Shown: one piece after another, positions 33,027 to 40,302 of the stretch | How positions within the stretch are numbered: the stretch's first letter is position 1 | Layout of the letters: every line of letters starts with the position of its first letter | Assembly: GCA_008363385.1 (NCBI GenBank) | Contig: RHKY01000041.1 | Span: forward strand, 21,692-85,691 | DNA from: Acidobacteriota bacterium | GTDB lineage: Bacteria; Acidobacteriota; Thermoanaerobaculia; UBA5066 | Length of the DNA stretch: 64,000 bases | Direction of reading: 5' to 3' | Made by a program: the position numbers and the translations under genes | The notes under the pieces: model-generated | Told to the model about the DNA's origin: nothing | The model's database searches: none | The model's input: only the letters and a program-made list of their open reading frames with translations

Positions 33027-34547
33027 GTGACGAGAGCGCTCCCGACGGCCCCCCGCCCCGCGCGAGCGGGCGCCTTCCCCGCCACCTTACTGGCCGCTGC
33101 CCTGGCCGCCGGCTGTTCCGCCGCCCCGCCGAAGACCCCTCCGTCCCCGTCGAAGACGTCCCCTCCCGCCTGCGAGACCGGGACGCTCGGCCTCGAGGCC
33201 GGAACGCTCTCGCGACAGGCCCGCGAGCGGCGCGGCCTGCCGCCGGAGACACGGGGGGCCGTCGTCACCGAGGTCCTCCCGGGCGGGGCCGCGGAACGGG
33301 CCGGCCTCCTGCGGGGCGACGTCCTCCTGGCGGTCGGCGGGAAGGAGCTCGCCAACGACTGCGACCTCGTCCTCTCGGCCTGGGGGCTCCCCTGCCGGCC
33401 CGTCGGCGTCGTCCTCCTCCGGGCGGGCGCCCGGAGGGAGGTCGAGCTCGTCCCGGGGGACGAGGGAGAGCTCCTGGGTCGGCTCTGCGAAGAGGGGAAC
33501 GCCACCGCCTGCTTCCGGAGGGCCTGGCTCGCCGCCGGGCGGGCGGCGGACGCGGGGGAGCGGGACCGCGCCCTGGCGGATCTCGAGGCCGCCTGCCGGA
33601 TCGGCTCGGCGGAGGCGTGCTCGTACGCGGGGCACATCCTCCTCTCGAGCCGGGAGCGCTCGGCCGAGGCGATCCCGACCCTCACGCGCTCCTGCGACCT
33701 CGGGAGCGGCGCGGGGTGCGCGCACCTGGCCTACCTCCACGCCACCGGGACGCTCGTCCCGAGGGACGACGCCCGCGCCACGCGGCTCTACGACCGCTCC
33801 TGCGACCTGGGCGACGCCAAGGGCTGCTACAACGTCGGCCTGATGGCCGAGAAGGGGCGGGGGACGCGCCTCGACCTGGCCCGGGCCGCCGCCGCCTACG
33901 AGCAAGCCTGCGAAGGCGGGAGCGCGAGCGGGTGCACCAACCTCGGCTTCCTCGTCGAGCGCGGGCAAGGGGCCGCGAAAGACCCGGCCCGGGCCGCGGA
34001 CCTCTACCGGCTCGGCTGCGAGGGGTCGGCCTGCCAGGGGACGAACCTCGTCGGCTGCGTCAACTTCGGCCGCGCCCTGCGCGACGGCAACGGCGTGGCG
34101 AAGGACCCCTCTCGCGCCGCCTCGGTCTTCCGCGCCGCCTGCGAGGCGGAGCCGGGCGCGGACGACGTCGACGGGGCCGCGCAGGAGCGGTGGCGGGCCT
34201 GCTCCCTCCTCGGCGCCCTCCACCTCTCGGGGACCGGCGTCCCGAAGGACGAGGCCGCGGGCCGCGAGCTCTCCGAGCGAGGCTGCGAGGGGGGCGACGC
34301 GTTCGGCTGCTTCAACGCGGCGGTGGTCTGGGCGAACGGGGCGGGCGGCCCGGCCGACCCGGCGCTCGCCGTCTCGTTCTACGAGGCCGCCTGCACGGCG
34401 GGCGACGGCGAGGGGTGCCACGAGGCGGGCCGGGCGTACGAGAAGGGCTCGGGCGTCCCGAAGGACGGCAAGAGGGCGGCGGAGCTCTTCCGGAAGGCGT
34501 GCGCGGCCGGCTTCGAGAAGTCCTGCGGGAAGAAGCCCCGCCGGTAG
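33027..34547 (+). CDS. lipoprotein with PDZ domain and cysteine-rich Sel1-like repeats
   Basis: 506 residues. A lipoprotein signal with lipobox LAAGC puts the lipidated cysteine at residue 30. A PDZ domain (about 52-135, with GAVVTEVLPGGAAERAGLLRGDVLLAVGG split over two strands) is followed by about nine Sel1-like repeats. Each carries regularly spaced cysteines (pattern C-x-x-G-x-x-x-G/A-C), as in secreted HcpA/beta-lactamase-like SLR proteins with one disulphide per repeat. It is probably an envelope scaffold or protein-binding factor. The PfkB gene follows 16 bases later. Confidence 0.85.
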   Translation: MTRALPTAPRPARAGAFPATLLAAALAAGCSAAPPKTPPSPSKTSPPACETGTLGLEAGTLSRQARERRGLPPETRGAVVTEVLPGGAAERAGLLRGDVLLAVGGKELANDCDLVLSAWGLPCRPVGVVLLRAGARREVELVPGDEGELLGRLCEEGNATACFRRAWLAAGRAADAGERDRALADLEAACRIGSAEACSYAGHILLSSRERSAEAIPTLTRSCDLGSGAGCAHLAYLHATGTLVPRDDARATRLYDRSCDLGDAKGCYNVGLMAEKGRGTRLDLARAAAAYEQACEGGSASGCTNLGFLVERGQGAAKDPARAADLYRLGCEGSACQGTNLVGCVNFGRALRDGNGVAKDPSRAASVFRAACEAEPGADDVDGAAQERWRACSLLGALHLSGTGVPKDEAAGRELSERGCEGGDAFGCFNAAVVWANGAGGPADPALAVSFYEAACTAGDGEGCHEAGRAYEKGSGVPKDGKRAAELFRKACAAGFEKSCGKKPRR

Positions 34548-34563
34548 GGACCGCAGGGACGGC

Positions 34564-35403
34564 GTGGCGAGGGTCGTCGTCGTCGGTTCGATCGCGGTGG
34601 ACGAGGTCGTCCGCCTCTCGCGGCCCCTCCGCGCGGGGGCGCACCTCGACGGGCGGCTCGTCGAGCGCCGGCCCGGGGGCGGGGCGACGAACACGGGGTG
34701 GCCGCTCGCCTCCGCCGGCCACCGCGTGACGCTCGTCTCCCCGGTCGGGAGCGACGCGGACGGGGAGTGGCTCGTCGCGACGCTCCGCTCGGGCGGGGTC
34801 GACACGTCGGCGATCGCGCGGGTGCCGGGGCCGAGCACGCGGTCGCTCGTCCTCCTCGACCCGGACGGGGAGCGGACGGTCGTGAACCTCCACCGGTGCG
34901 CCGAGCCGGGTCCGCCCGCGCGCCTCCGGACCCTCCCGGCCGACGTCCTCTACGTGAGGAGTCGCGAGCCGGACCTCGCTCCCCTCCTCGGCGAGCGGCT
35001 CCCCTCCGCGCTCGTCGTCGCGCACGTGCCGCCGGTCGAGGCGGGCTCGCGTCCCGCGCACGTCCTGGTGGCGTCCGCCTCGGACCTCTCCGGGACGGAC
35101 CTCGCCTCCCCGTGGGAGACGGGCAGGCGGATCGCGGGCGAGGCGCTCCGGTGGGTCGTCGTGACGCGCGGGGCCGCGGGGGCCGAGGCGTTCGGGGAGG
35201 GTCGCCGCCTGAGCGCCGCGGCGCCTGCGGTCCCGGTCGTCGACAGCACGGGAGCCGGCGACGTCTTCGCGGCAGGCCTCGTCCACGCGCTGGCCCGGGG
35301 CGCCCCGATGGAGGAGGCCCTCGCGAAGGCCGTCGCGTGGGGGGCGGCCGCCGTGGCCGCTCCAGGGCTCCCCTCCCGCGAGGAGATCCTCCGCCTCGGC
35401 TGA
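34564..35403 (+). CDS. PfkB-family carbohydrate/nucleoside kinase
   Basis: 279 residues. The N-terminal substrate loop GGGATNTGWPLA and the C-terminal ATP/anion-hole motif DSTGAGDVFAAG (227-238, catalytic base Asp233) are both present. This is a complete but short member of the ribokinase superfamily. It lacks an obvious substrate signature (sugar, nucleoside or fructose phosphate). GTG start, 16 bases after the PDZ-Sel1 gene, so probably co-transcribed although no functional link is evident. Confidence 0.88.
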   Translation: MARVVVVGSIAVDEVVRLSRPLRAGAHLDGRLVERRPGGGATNTGWPLASAGHRVTLVSPVGSDADGEWLVATLRSGGVDTSAIARVPGPSTRSLVLLDPDGERTVVNLHRCAEPGPPARLRTLPADVLYVRSREPDLAPLLGERLPSALVVAHVPPVEAGSRPAHVLVASASDLSGTDLASPWETGRRIAGEALRWVVVTRGAAGAEAFGEGRRLSAAAPAVPVVDSTGAGDVFAAGLVHALARGAPMEEALAKAVAWGAAAVAAPGLPSREEILRLG

Positions 35404-35420
35404 GATGCCGCGAGAAGGAG

Positions 35421-36782
35421 TCAGCCCCTCCGCGCGATCAGGAGGTGTGCCGGGCCGGGGAGGCGGACGCGCTCGACGGAGGAGAAACCCGCCTCCTCGA
35501 GCCACGCCCGGTACTCCCCCTCCGACCAGCTCGCGCCGTCGCGGGTCCCGACGAGCATGTTGACCGAGAAGAGCGCGGCGCTCCTCGGGCCGGCCTTGTC
35601 CTCGTCGAGGAGGAAGTCCGAGACGACGAGGCGTCCCCCGGGGCCGAGCGCCGCGTGGCATCGGCGGAGGAGGTCGCGGTTCTCGTCGGGGCCGAGCATG
35701 TGGCAGATCGCCGAGAGGAGGACGAGGTCGTAGTCGTTCCCGAAGTCGTCCGCCCGGAGGTCGCCGGTCCGCGTCGTCACCCGCCCCGTGAGCCCCGCCG
35801 CGCGGACGTGCTCCTCGGTGATCGGGAGGACCGGCGGGAGGTCCAGGACCTCGGCCGCGAGGTCGGGGCTCGCCTCCACGAAGGCGATGGCGTAGGCGCC
35901 CGAACCGCCCCCCACGTCCAGCATCCGGCGCACCCCGTCCGTGCCGACGGCCCGGACGACGTGCGGTGCGCGCTCGGAGGCGCCCCGGTGCATGGCGGCG
36001 ATGAACGGGCGCGTCCACCCATCGCCGCGCGAGGCCATCTCGCTCGCGTCGGCCGGCTTCCCCGTCCTCACCGATTCCGTCAGGTGGGACCAGCGCTCCC
36101 AGAGGCTCGACTGGTGGAGGAGGGCGGCCCGCGCGTCGTCGCGGCTCCCGGCCGTGAAGTACCGCCGCGTCACGGGGGTCGGCTCGAAACGGCCGTCGGC
36201 CTTCGCGAGGAGCCCCATCGAGGCGAGCGCGTTCAGGAGAGTCTCCGTCCCGCGCGCGTCGGCCCCGATCCGCGCGGCGACCTCGCCGGCGGTCGAGCCC
36301 TCGCTCGCGGCGGTGAAGACGTCCAGCTCGAGGGCCGTCAGGACGACCCGGCTCTCCTGGAAGCCGCGGACGAGCTGGTTCAGGTCGTCGGGGAGCGTCC
36401 CCGCCGCGTCGCGGGCCCGCTGCGCCGCGAGGAAGCGGTCGCGGTTCCCGCGGATCTCGGCCGCGACGAGGGCCGGGTCGGCGTTCATCAGGCGCGCGAC
36501 GGGGCGCCCCTGCCGGAAGTGGCTCTCGACGATCTCCGGGACGTCCGGGGGCAGGACGCCCGAGTACCAGGTCCCCTCGGGGTAGACGACCACGTTCGGA
36601 CCCCGCTCGCAGAGGCCGATCGACCCGCAGGCCGTCACCTGCACCTCGTCCGCGAGCCCCCGCGCGGCGACCTCGCGCCGGAGGGCCTCCAGCGTCCGGC
36701 CCGAGCCGCGCGCCGCGCACCCGGGGACCCCCTCCGGCTTCTGCTGGTCGCAGACGAAGACGTGGAGACGGAACGGCTGCAT
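35421..36782 (-). CDS. thioredoxin-like [2Fe-2S] ferredoxin fused to an O-methyltransferase
   Basis: 453 residues from ATG 36782. Residues 1-110 resemble Shethna-type thioredoxin-fold ferredoxins: cysteines at 11, 22, 52 and 58, then ERGPNVVVYPEGTWY. Residues about 140-450 are a dimerising class I O-methyltransferase of the Methyltransf_2 type. A winged-helix dimerisation part is followed by MLDVGGGSGAYA for SAM, and GGRLVVSDFLLDED. Such enzymes methylate hydroxyl groups of small aromatic molecules. An iron-sulphur partner in the same chain is unusual for a methyl transfer and suggests a redox-sensing or electron-donating role. It is divergent from the FGE-like lipoprotein gene. Confidence 0.8.
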   Translation of the reverse strand: MQPFRLHVFVCDQQKPEGVPGCAARGSGRTLEALRREVAARGLADEVQVTACGSIGLCERGPNVVVYPEGTWYSGVLPPDVPEIVESHFRQGRPVARLMNADPALVAAEIRGNRDRFLAAQRARDAAGTLPDDLNQLVRGFQESRVVLTALELDVFTAASEGSTAGEVAARIGADARGTETLLNALASMGLLAKADGRFEPTPVTRRYFTAGSRDDARAALLHQSSLWERWSHLTESVRTGKPADASEMASRGDGWTRPFIAAMHRGASERAPHVVRAVGTDGVRRMLDVGGGSGAYAIAFVEASPDLAAEVLDLPPVLPITEEHVRAAGLTGRVTTRTGDLRADDFGNDYDLVLLSAICHMLGPDENRDLLRRCHAALGPGGRLVVSDFLLDEDKAGPRSAALFSVNMLVGTRDGASWSEGEYRAWLEEAGFSSVERVRLPGPAHLLIARRG

Positions 36783-36856
36783 GGGGCCTCCTCGGCGGGC
36801 GGGCGCCCGCTCCGGTGGCATTCTCCGACGCCAGACCCTTCCCCGAGGAGCCGCCG

Positions 36857-37564
36857 GTGACACCAGTGTCCCGCGTCTCCCTGCCTCCCTGCGCCGCCGC
36901 GCTCCTGGCGCTCGCGGCGTGCGGGCCTGCCGTCCCGGGGGACGGCTCGATCCGGCTCCAGGTCTCGAACCCGGCGGGCGCCAGGCTCTCGCTCGTTGCG
37001 GCCGGCCGGGACCTCGACGACCTGAGACCGCTTCCCGACCCTGGGTCCGGCGCCGCGCTGCCCGCCGGGCGGTACTTCCTCGAGGCGAGGACCGCGCGGG
37101 CCCGCCTCTTCTACCCGATCCCGCTGGAGGGGTTCCGGGTGGGGCCGGACGCGGGGGGCACCTTCGCCGTCACCGTCCGGGAGAACGTCGCCGGGGCCCC
37201 GCCCCGCCTCGCCGAATCCGACCCGGGGTTCGTCTTCGTCCCCGCCGGCAGCGAGGCGCACTTCGTCTGGCAGGCCGCGTTCTTCCTCGCCGAGCTCGAG
37301 GTGACGAACGGGGAGTTCCGGCGTTTCCTGGACGCCCCCGACGGCTACGCGAGCCGCGAGAGCTGGACCGCCGAGGGGTGGGCCTGGCACGAGCAGGTCG
37401 CCTCGCGCGCGACCGCGCTTCTCCGGCCCCCCGACCCCGGGAACGGCCGGTTCGGCGAGGACGATCTGCCGGTGGCCCTGGTGAACTGGTACGAGGCGAA
37501 CGCCTACGCGCGCTGGCTCACGCGCCGCTGGGGCGGCGGGAAGTGGCTCTTCCGGCTGCCGTGA
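36857..37564 (+). pseudogene. lipoprotein with truncated formylglycine-generating-enzyme (FGE/SUMF1) domain
   Basis: 235 residues. GTG 36857 is chosen because GAGGAG precedes it and a lipoprotein signal follows (lipobox LAAC, cysteine about residue 20). After a beta-rich region (about 30-115) the FGE-sulfatase domain begins (FVFVPAG, FFLAELEVTNGEFRRFLDA, PVALVNWYEANAYARWL) and stops at FRLP. Intact relatives continue TEAEWEYAARGG for 100 or more residues with the metal and active-site residues. The stop is followed within a few bases by a terminator hairpin, so the 3' half of the gene seems deleted. A deliberately short protein is less likely. Confidence 0.7.
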
Positions 37565-37569
37565 AGACG

Positions 37570-37615
37570 GCCCGGGCCGGCGCCTCCGCCCTGGCGGAGG
37601 GGAGCCGGCCCGGGC
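37570..37615. terminator. long GC hairpin between convergent genes
   Basis: GCCCGGGCCGGC (570-581) pairs with 604-615, and an inner arm CCTCCGCC (583-590) pairs with 593-600, giving up to about 19 base pairs. It lies between the truncated FGE gene and the convergent Gly/Tyr-rich gene, so it can end both transcripts. Confidence 0.65.
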
Positions 37616-37621
37616 GTGACG

Positions 37622-38095
37622 TCAGCGGTGGCGGCCGCCGCCGTGGGAGCCGCCCGAGCGGCCCGGGCCGCCGTGGGAGTGGCCGCCTCCGCCGGGGCGC
37701 CCACCGCCGTGGTGCGGCGAGTACCCGCCGCCCCGGTGGGGCCGGCCGTGGTAGCGCGGGAGCGGCGGGGGGGCGTACCGGTACCCGCGATGGGCGTACC
37801 CGCGGTACCCGTACCTCGGGTAGCCGTACCGGTAGCCGCAGTCGTAGCCGTAGCCGTACCCGCAGTCGTACCCGTAGCACCCGTCGTAGCCGTAGCCGCA
37901 CGGCCCCGGTGACGTGGTGTACGGGAGCGGCGGGAGCGGGGGCAGCGGCGGGACGGCTCGCGGGAGCGGAGGGAGCGGCGGCAGCGGGAACGGGTAGCTG
38001 CGGCCCCGGCCGCCCGCGAGGGAAGGCGTGGCGATCGTGACGCTGGCGGCGACGAGCGCCGCGGCGAGGACGAGGCTCCTGCGGGTCGTGGTCAT
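37622..38095 (-). CDS. secreted Gly/Tyr/His/Pro-rich low-complexity protein
   Basis: 157 residues. A signal peptide (1-27, cut after SLA) precedes a proline-leucine repeat (PLPPLPPLP), then a Tyr-Gly-Cys-Asp repeat region (GYGYDCGYRYGYPRYGYRGY) and a Gly-His-rich tail (HGGGRPGGGGHSHGG). The DNA has matching short tandem repeats at about 37790-37900. Composition suggests a disordered or self-assembling surface or matrix protein; Tyr/Cys could cross-link and His could bind metal. Function is unknown. AGGAGGT precedes ATG 38095. Confidence 0.65.
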   Translation of the reverse strand: MTTTRRSLVLAAALVAASVTIATPSLAGGRGRSYPFPLPPLPPLPRAVPPLPPLPPLPYTTSPGPCGYGYDGCYGYDCGYGYGYDCGYRYGYPRYGYRGYAHRGYRYAPPPLPRYHGRPHRGGGYSPHHGGGRPGGGGHSHGGPGRSGGSHGGGRHR

Positions 38096-38227
38096 CGGCG
38101 GACCTCCTCTGGCGAGCGTCCGGACCCGGCGTCCGGTCTCGTCCCTTCCGATGAAAGGCGCGTGCCAGCCCGGGCGAGTCCTCGGAAGTGGTCTCCGTGA
38201 GCCGCGTCACGCCCCGCACGCTCCCGG

Positions 38228-38248
38228 GTCTCCGGGGAGGCCGGAGAC
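38228..38248 (-). terminator. 8-bp hairpin after the PNPOx-GAF gene
   Basis: GTCTCCGG (38228-38235) and its exact complement (38241-38248) lie 15 bases beyond the stop of the minus-strand gene ending at 38263. Confidence 0.4.
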
Positions 38249-38262
38249 GGGCGCGCGTCGCC

Positions 38263-39645
38263 TCAGCCGCCGTCGCGCTCCTCGAGATCGAGGCCGGAGT
38301 CGACCGCGAGGGCGAAGCGGCCCCGGCGCACCGGCACGAGCCTCACGCCGGCGTCCCGCTCCTCGAGCCGCTTCTTCAGGAGGATGAGCCGGCTCTCCAG
38401 GTTGTCGCGGTAGGCGGGGAGGCCGAGCGACGGGTCGAGGCGCAGCTCGCGGTTCGTGAACTCGCGCCGCCCCTCTCGACGATAGGCGGTCAGGAGCTTC
38501 CAGAGGATCTTCCCGGGGACGTTCCGCACGAGGTACTCGCCGTCCACGAGGACGCAGTCGTCGCCGCGGTAGAAGACGAAGCGGCGGACGGCCCGCGCGG
38601 CCCCCGGCTCGGCGTCGCCCCCCTTCGCCGCGGTCGGCGCCTCCTCGTCGGGCGACTCGGCGAACCGGTCGATCCCGATGGCGATCTGGTTGGCGAGGAC
38701 CGAGAGGTAGTCCTCGTGCCACTCGGAGAAGGCGTGGGGGTCGCGGCTCTCGAAGGCCAGGACTCCGAGCAGGCGGTCCTCGACGAGGAGCGGGAGCGCC
38801 AGCTGAGCCTCCGCGTCCGGCAGCCCGGGGAGCGGCACCTCGGGCCTCACGGCCGAAGCCCCCGAGGCGGCCTGGACCCGCCCCCTCACGGCGCGCCCGT
38901 ACCGGAGGAGCGAGTCGACGCCCGACAGCCGCAGCGGCGCGCGCCGCTCCGCCACGGTCCCGATCAGGCCGGCCCCCGGCGCCACCTCCGCCCCGACGCC
39001 GCTCTCGCCGTACCCGCGGCTGGCGATCGCCACGAGGGTGCCGCTCTCCTCTTGCAGGAGGAGGACCATCGAGTGGCGGAACCGGAAGAGCTCGTCGAGG
39101 GCGAGGAGGACGTCCGACAGGAGGGCGTCGAGGTCGCGCGCGCGGTTGACGCGCGAGGAGACCATCGAGAGGGCGCGCAGCTCGCCGAGCGGGCCGGGCG
39201 CCACCTCGGGCTCGTCCCGCTCCGCCGCGGGCGCGGCCGGCTCGAGGAACCCCTCCAGCCGCTCCACGGAGAGGACCTCGCAGACGTCGGCCGACCGGAG
39301 CCGGAAGACCCCGGCCATCCCGGTGTGCGAGGCGATCGCCTCGATCCGCGCGGCCATCGCGTCGAAGAGGGGCCCAGACGTCTCCGCCCGGACGAACCGG
39401 AGCGAGAGGCGGTTCGCCTCGAACGTCACCGGGTCGTGCAGCTCGACGGTGGCGTACGGGTTCTCGTCGAGGTTCCGGCGCGTCTTGTTGAAGAACTGGC
39501 ACGAGATCGCCACGTGCAGAGGGTCGACGTAGTGGACCTGGCTGATGTACGTGACGTTCGGGGTCCCGTCGCGCGAGCAGGTGGCGATGGCGCACGGGAC
39601 GATCCCGAGGAGGCTCCGGCGGAGGCTCTCGAGCGGGACGCTCAT
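38263..39645 (-). CDS. PNPOx-like flavin domain + GAF domain + C-terminal winged-helix-like domain
   Basis: 460 residues from ATG 39645. Residues 1-135 form a pyridoxamine-5'-phosphate-oxidase-like split barrel (IATCSRDGTPNVTYISQVHYVD), a fold that binds FMN or other flavins. Residues about 165-330 form a GAF sensory domain. The C-terminal 110 residues (GEYLVRNVPGKILWKLL, FTNRELRLDPSLGLP, RLILLKKRLEE) look like an OmpR-type winged helix. Together this suggests a flavin- or redox-sensing regulator. The ATG overlaps the stop of the upstream PNPOx gene by 4 bases, so both are translated together. Confidence 0.75.
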   Translation of the reverse strand: MSVPLESLRRSLLGIVPCAIATCSRDGTPNVTYISQVHYVDPLHVAISCQFFNKTRRNLDENPYATVELHDPVTFEANRLSLRFVRAETSGPLFDAMAARIEAIASHTGMAGVFRLRSADVCEVLSVERLEGFLEPAAPAAERDEPEVAPGPLGELRALSMVSSRVNRARDLDALLSDVLLALDELFRFRHSMVLLLQEESGTLVAIASRGYGESGVGAEVAPGAGLIGTVAERRAPLRLSGVDSLLRYGRAVRGRVQAASGASAVRPEVPLPGLPDAEAQLALPLLVEDRLLGVLAFESRDPHAFSEWHEDYLSVLANQIAIGIDRFAESPDEEAPTAAKGGDAEPGAARAVRRFVFYRGDDCVLVDGEYLVRNVPGKILWKLLTAYRREGRREFTNRELRLDPSLGLPAYRDNLESRLILLKKRLEERDAGVRLVPVRRGRFALAVDSGLDLEERDGG

Positions 39646-40121
39646 CGCGAAGCGGTCCTGGTCAAGGGGCGCCCGGCGTCGGGGCCCGGAGTCTGCTCGA
39701 AGACCTCGCCCGCCTCGACGACGACGGCGCGGCAGGGCCAGGTCGACCGTCGCCGCACGACGGGCGCGGGGAGGCCGACCGCCATGAGCTGGCGCCCGAA
39801 GGCCTCGCTCGCGGCCCGGACGGCCTCGCGGTCCGCCTCGGTCGCCGGGCGGACCTCGAGGCAGCGCCCCTTGACCTGGACGGTCCGGTGCGTGCCCGCC
39901 TCCTCGAGGACGACGGCGACGGAGCCGTTCTCCCCCAGGTTCGCGAAGGTCCGCGCCCCGCCCGCCTCGGGGACCCAGACGGTCAGACGGCCCGGGGACG
40001 GGCCGAGCGTCACGCCGGCGGTCAGGACGCACTCGGGCCGCAGCTCCGCGTCCCGCGTCCCGATCGCGACGACCGACAGGTCCTTCAGCAGCGCCGCGAG
40101 GTCCTTCCGCACGTTTTCCAC
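39642..40121 (-). CDS. PNPOx-like (flavin-binding split barrel) protein
   Basis: 159 residues. It is a short split-barrel protein (SVVAIGTRDAELRPECVLTAGV; then GENGSVAVVLEEAGTHRTVQVKG), the general-stress/FMN-binding branch of the PNPOx superfamily. It heads a two-gene unit with the PNPOx-GAF protein and overlaps it by 4 bases (ATGA). GTG 40121 lies 8 bases after a TAATCT -10 element, so it is predicted to be leaderless. Substrate is unknown; the family includes F420/FMN-dependent reductases and haem-degrading enzymes. Confidence 0.8.
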   Translation of the reverse strand: MENVRKDLAALLKDLSVVAIGTRDAELRPECVLTAGVTLGPSPGRLTVWVPEAGGARTFANLGENGSVAVVLEEAGTHRTVQVKGRCLEVRPATEADREAVRAASEAFGRQLMAVGLPAPVVRRRSTWPCRAVVVEAGEVFEQTPGPDAGRPLTRTASR

Positions 40122-40129
40122 GCAGCCCG

Positions 40130-40135
40130 AGATTA
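40130..40135 (-). promoter_or_regulatory. leaderless -10 element (TAATCT)
   Basis: On the minus strand TAATCT ends 8 bases before GTG 40121. Together with the CTTAG-type module on the other side, this intergenic region carries two divergent promoters. Confidence 0.45.
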
Positions 40136-40176
40136 CCGCACCGCCCCGCGCCGACGCCGGCGGGGCGCGAGGCCCC

Positions 40177-40244
40177 GATAGGGACTTCTTAGCGTTCCGT
40201 TAGGCACGTCTTAGCTGGCGCCCCCCGCCGCGGCGCCCCACCTT
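40177..40244 (+). promoter_or_regulatory. conserved promoter module with four 11-bp-phased CTTAG-type repeats (copy 2)
   Basis: GATAG (40177), CTTAG (40188), GTTAG (40199) and CTTAG (40210) are spaced exactly 11 bases apart, then CTGGCG and a GC-rich stretch end in CACCTT (40239-40244), 59 bases before ATG 40303. Order, spacing and orientation match the copy upstream of the E1 alpha gene. A TGGCGC hexamer 17 bases before CACCTT could serve as a -35 overlapped by the last repeat. Confidence 0.65.
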
Positions 40245-40302
40245 CTCCCCGTCCCGGACGCGAGCGCTCCGGGCGAACGAGAGAACGACGGGAGGACCTC
40301 CG

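Noticed and set aside
37790-37910. CRISPR-like short repeats (GTAGCCGTA/GTACC units)
   Set aside because: The units are about 6-15 bases, lie inside a protein-coding frame and encode Tyr-Gly repeats; there are no spacers of even length and no cas genes.
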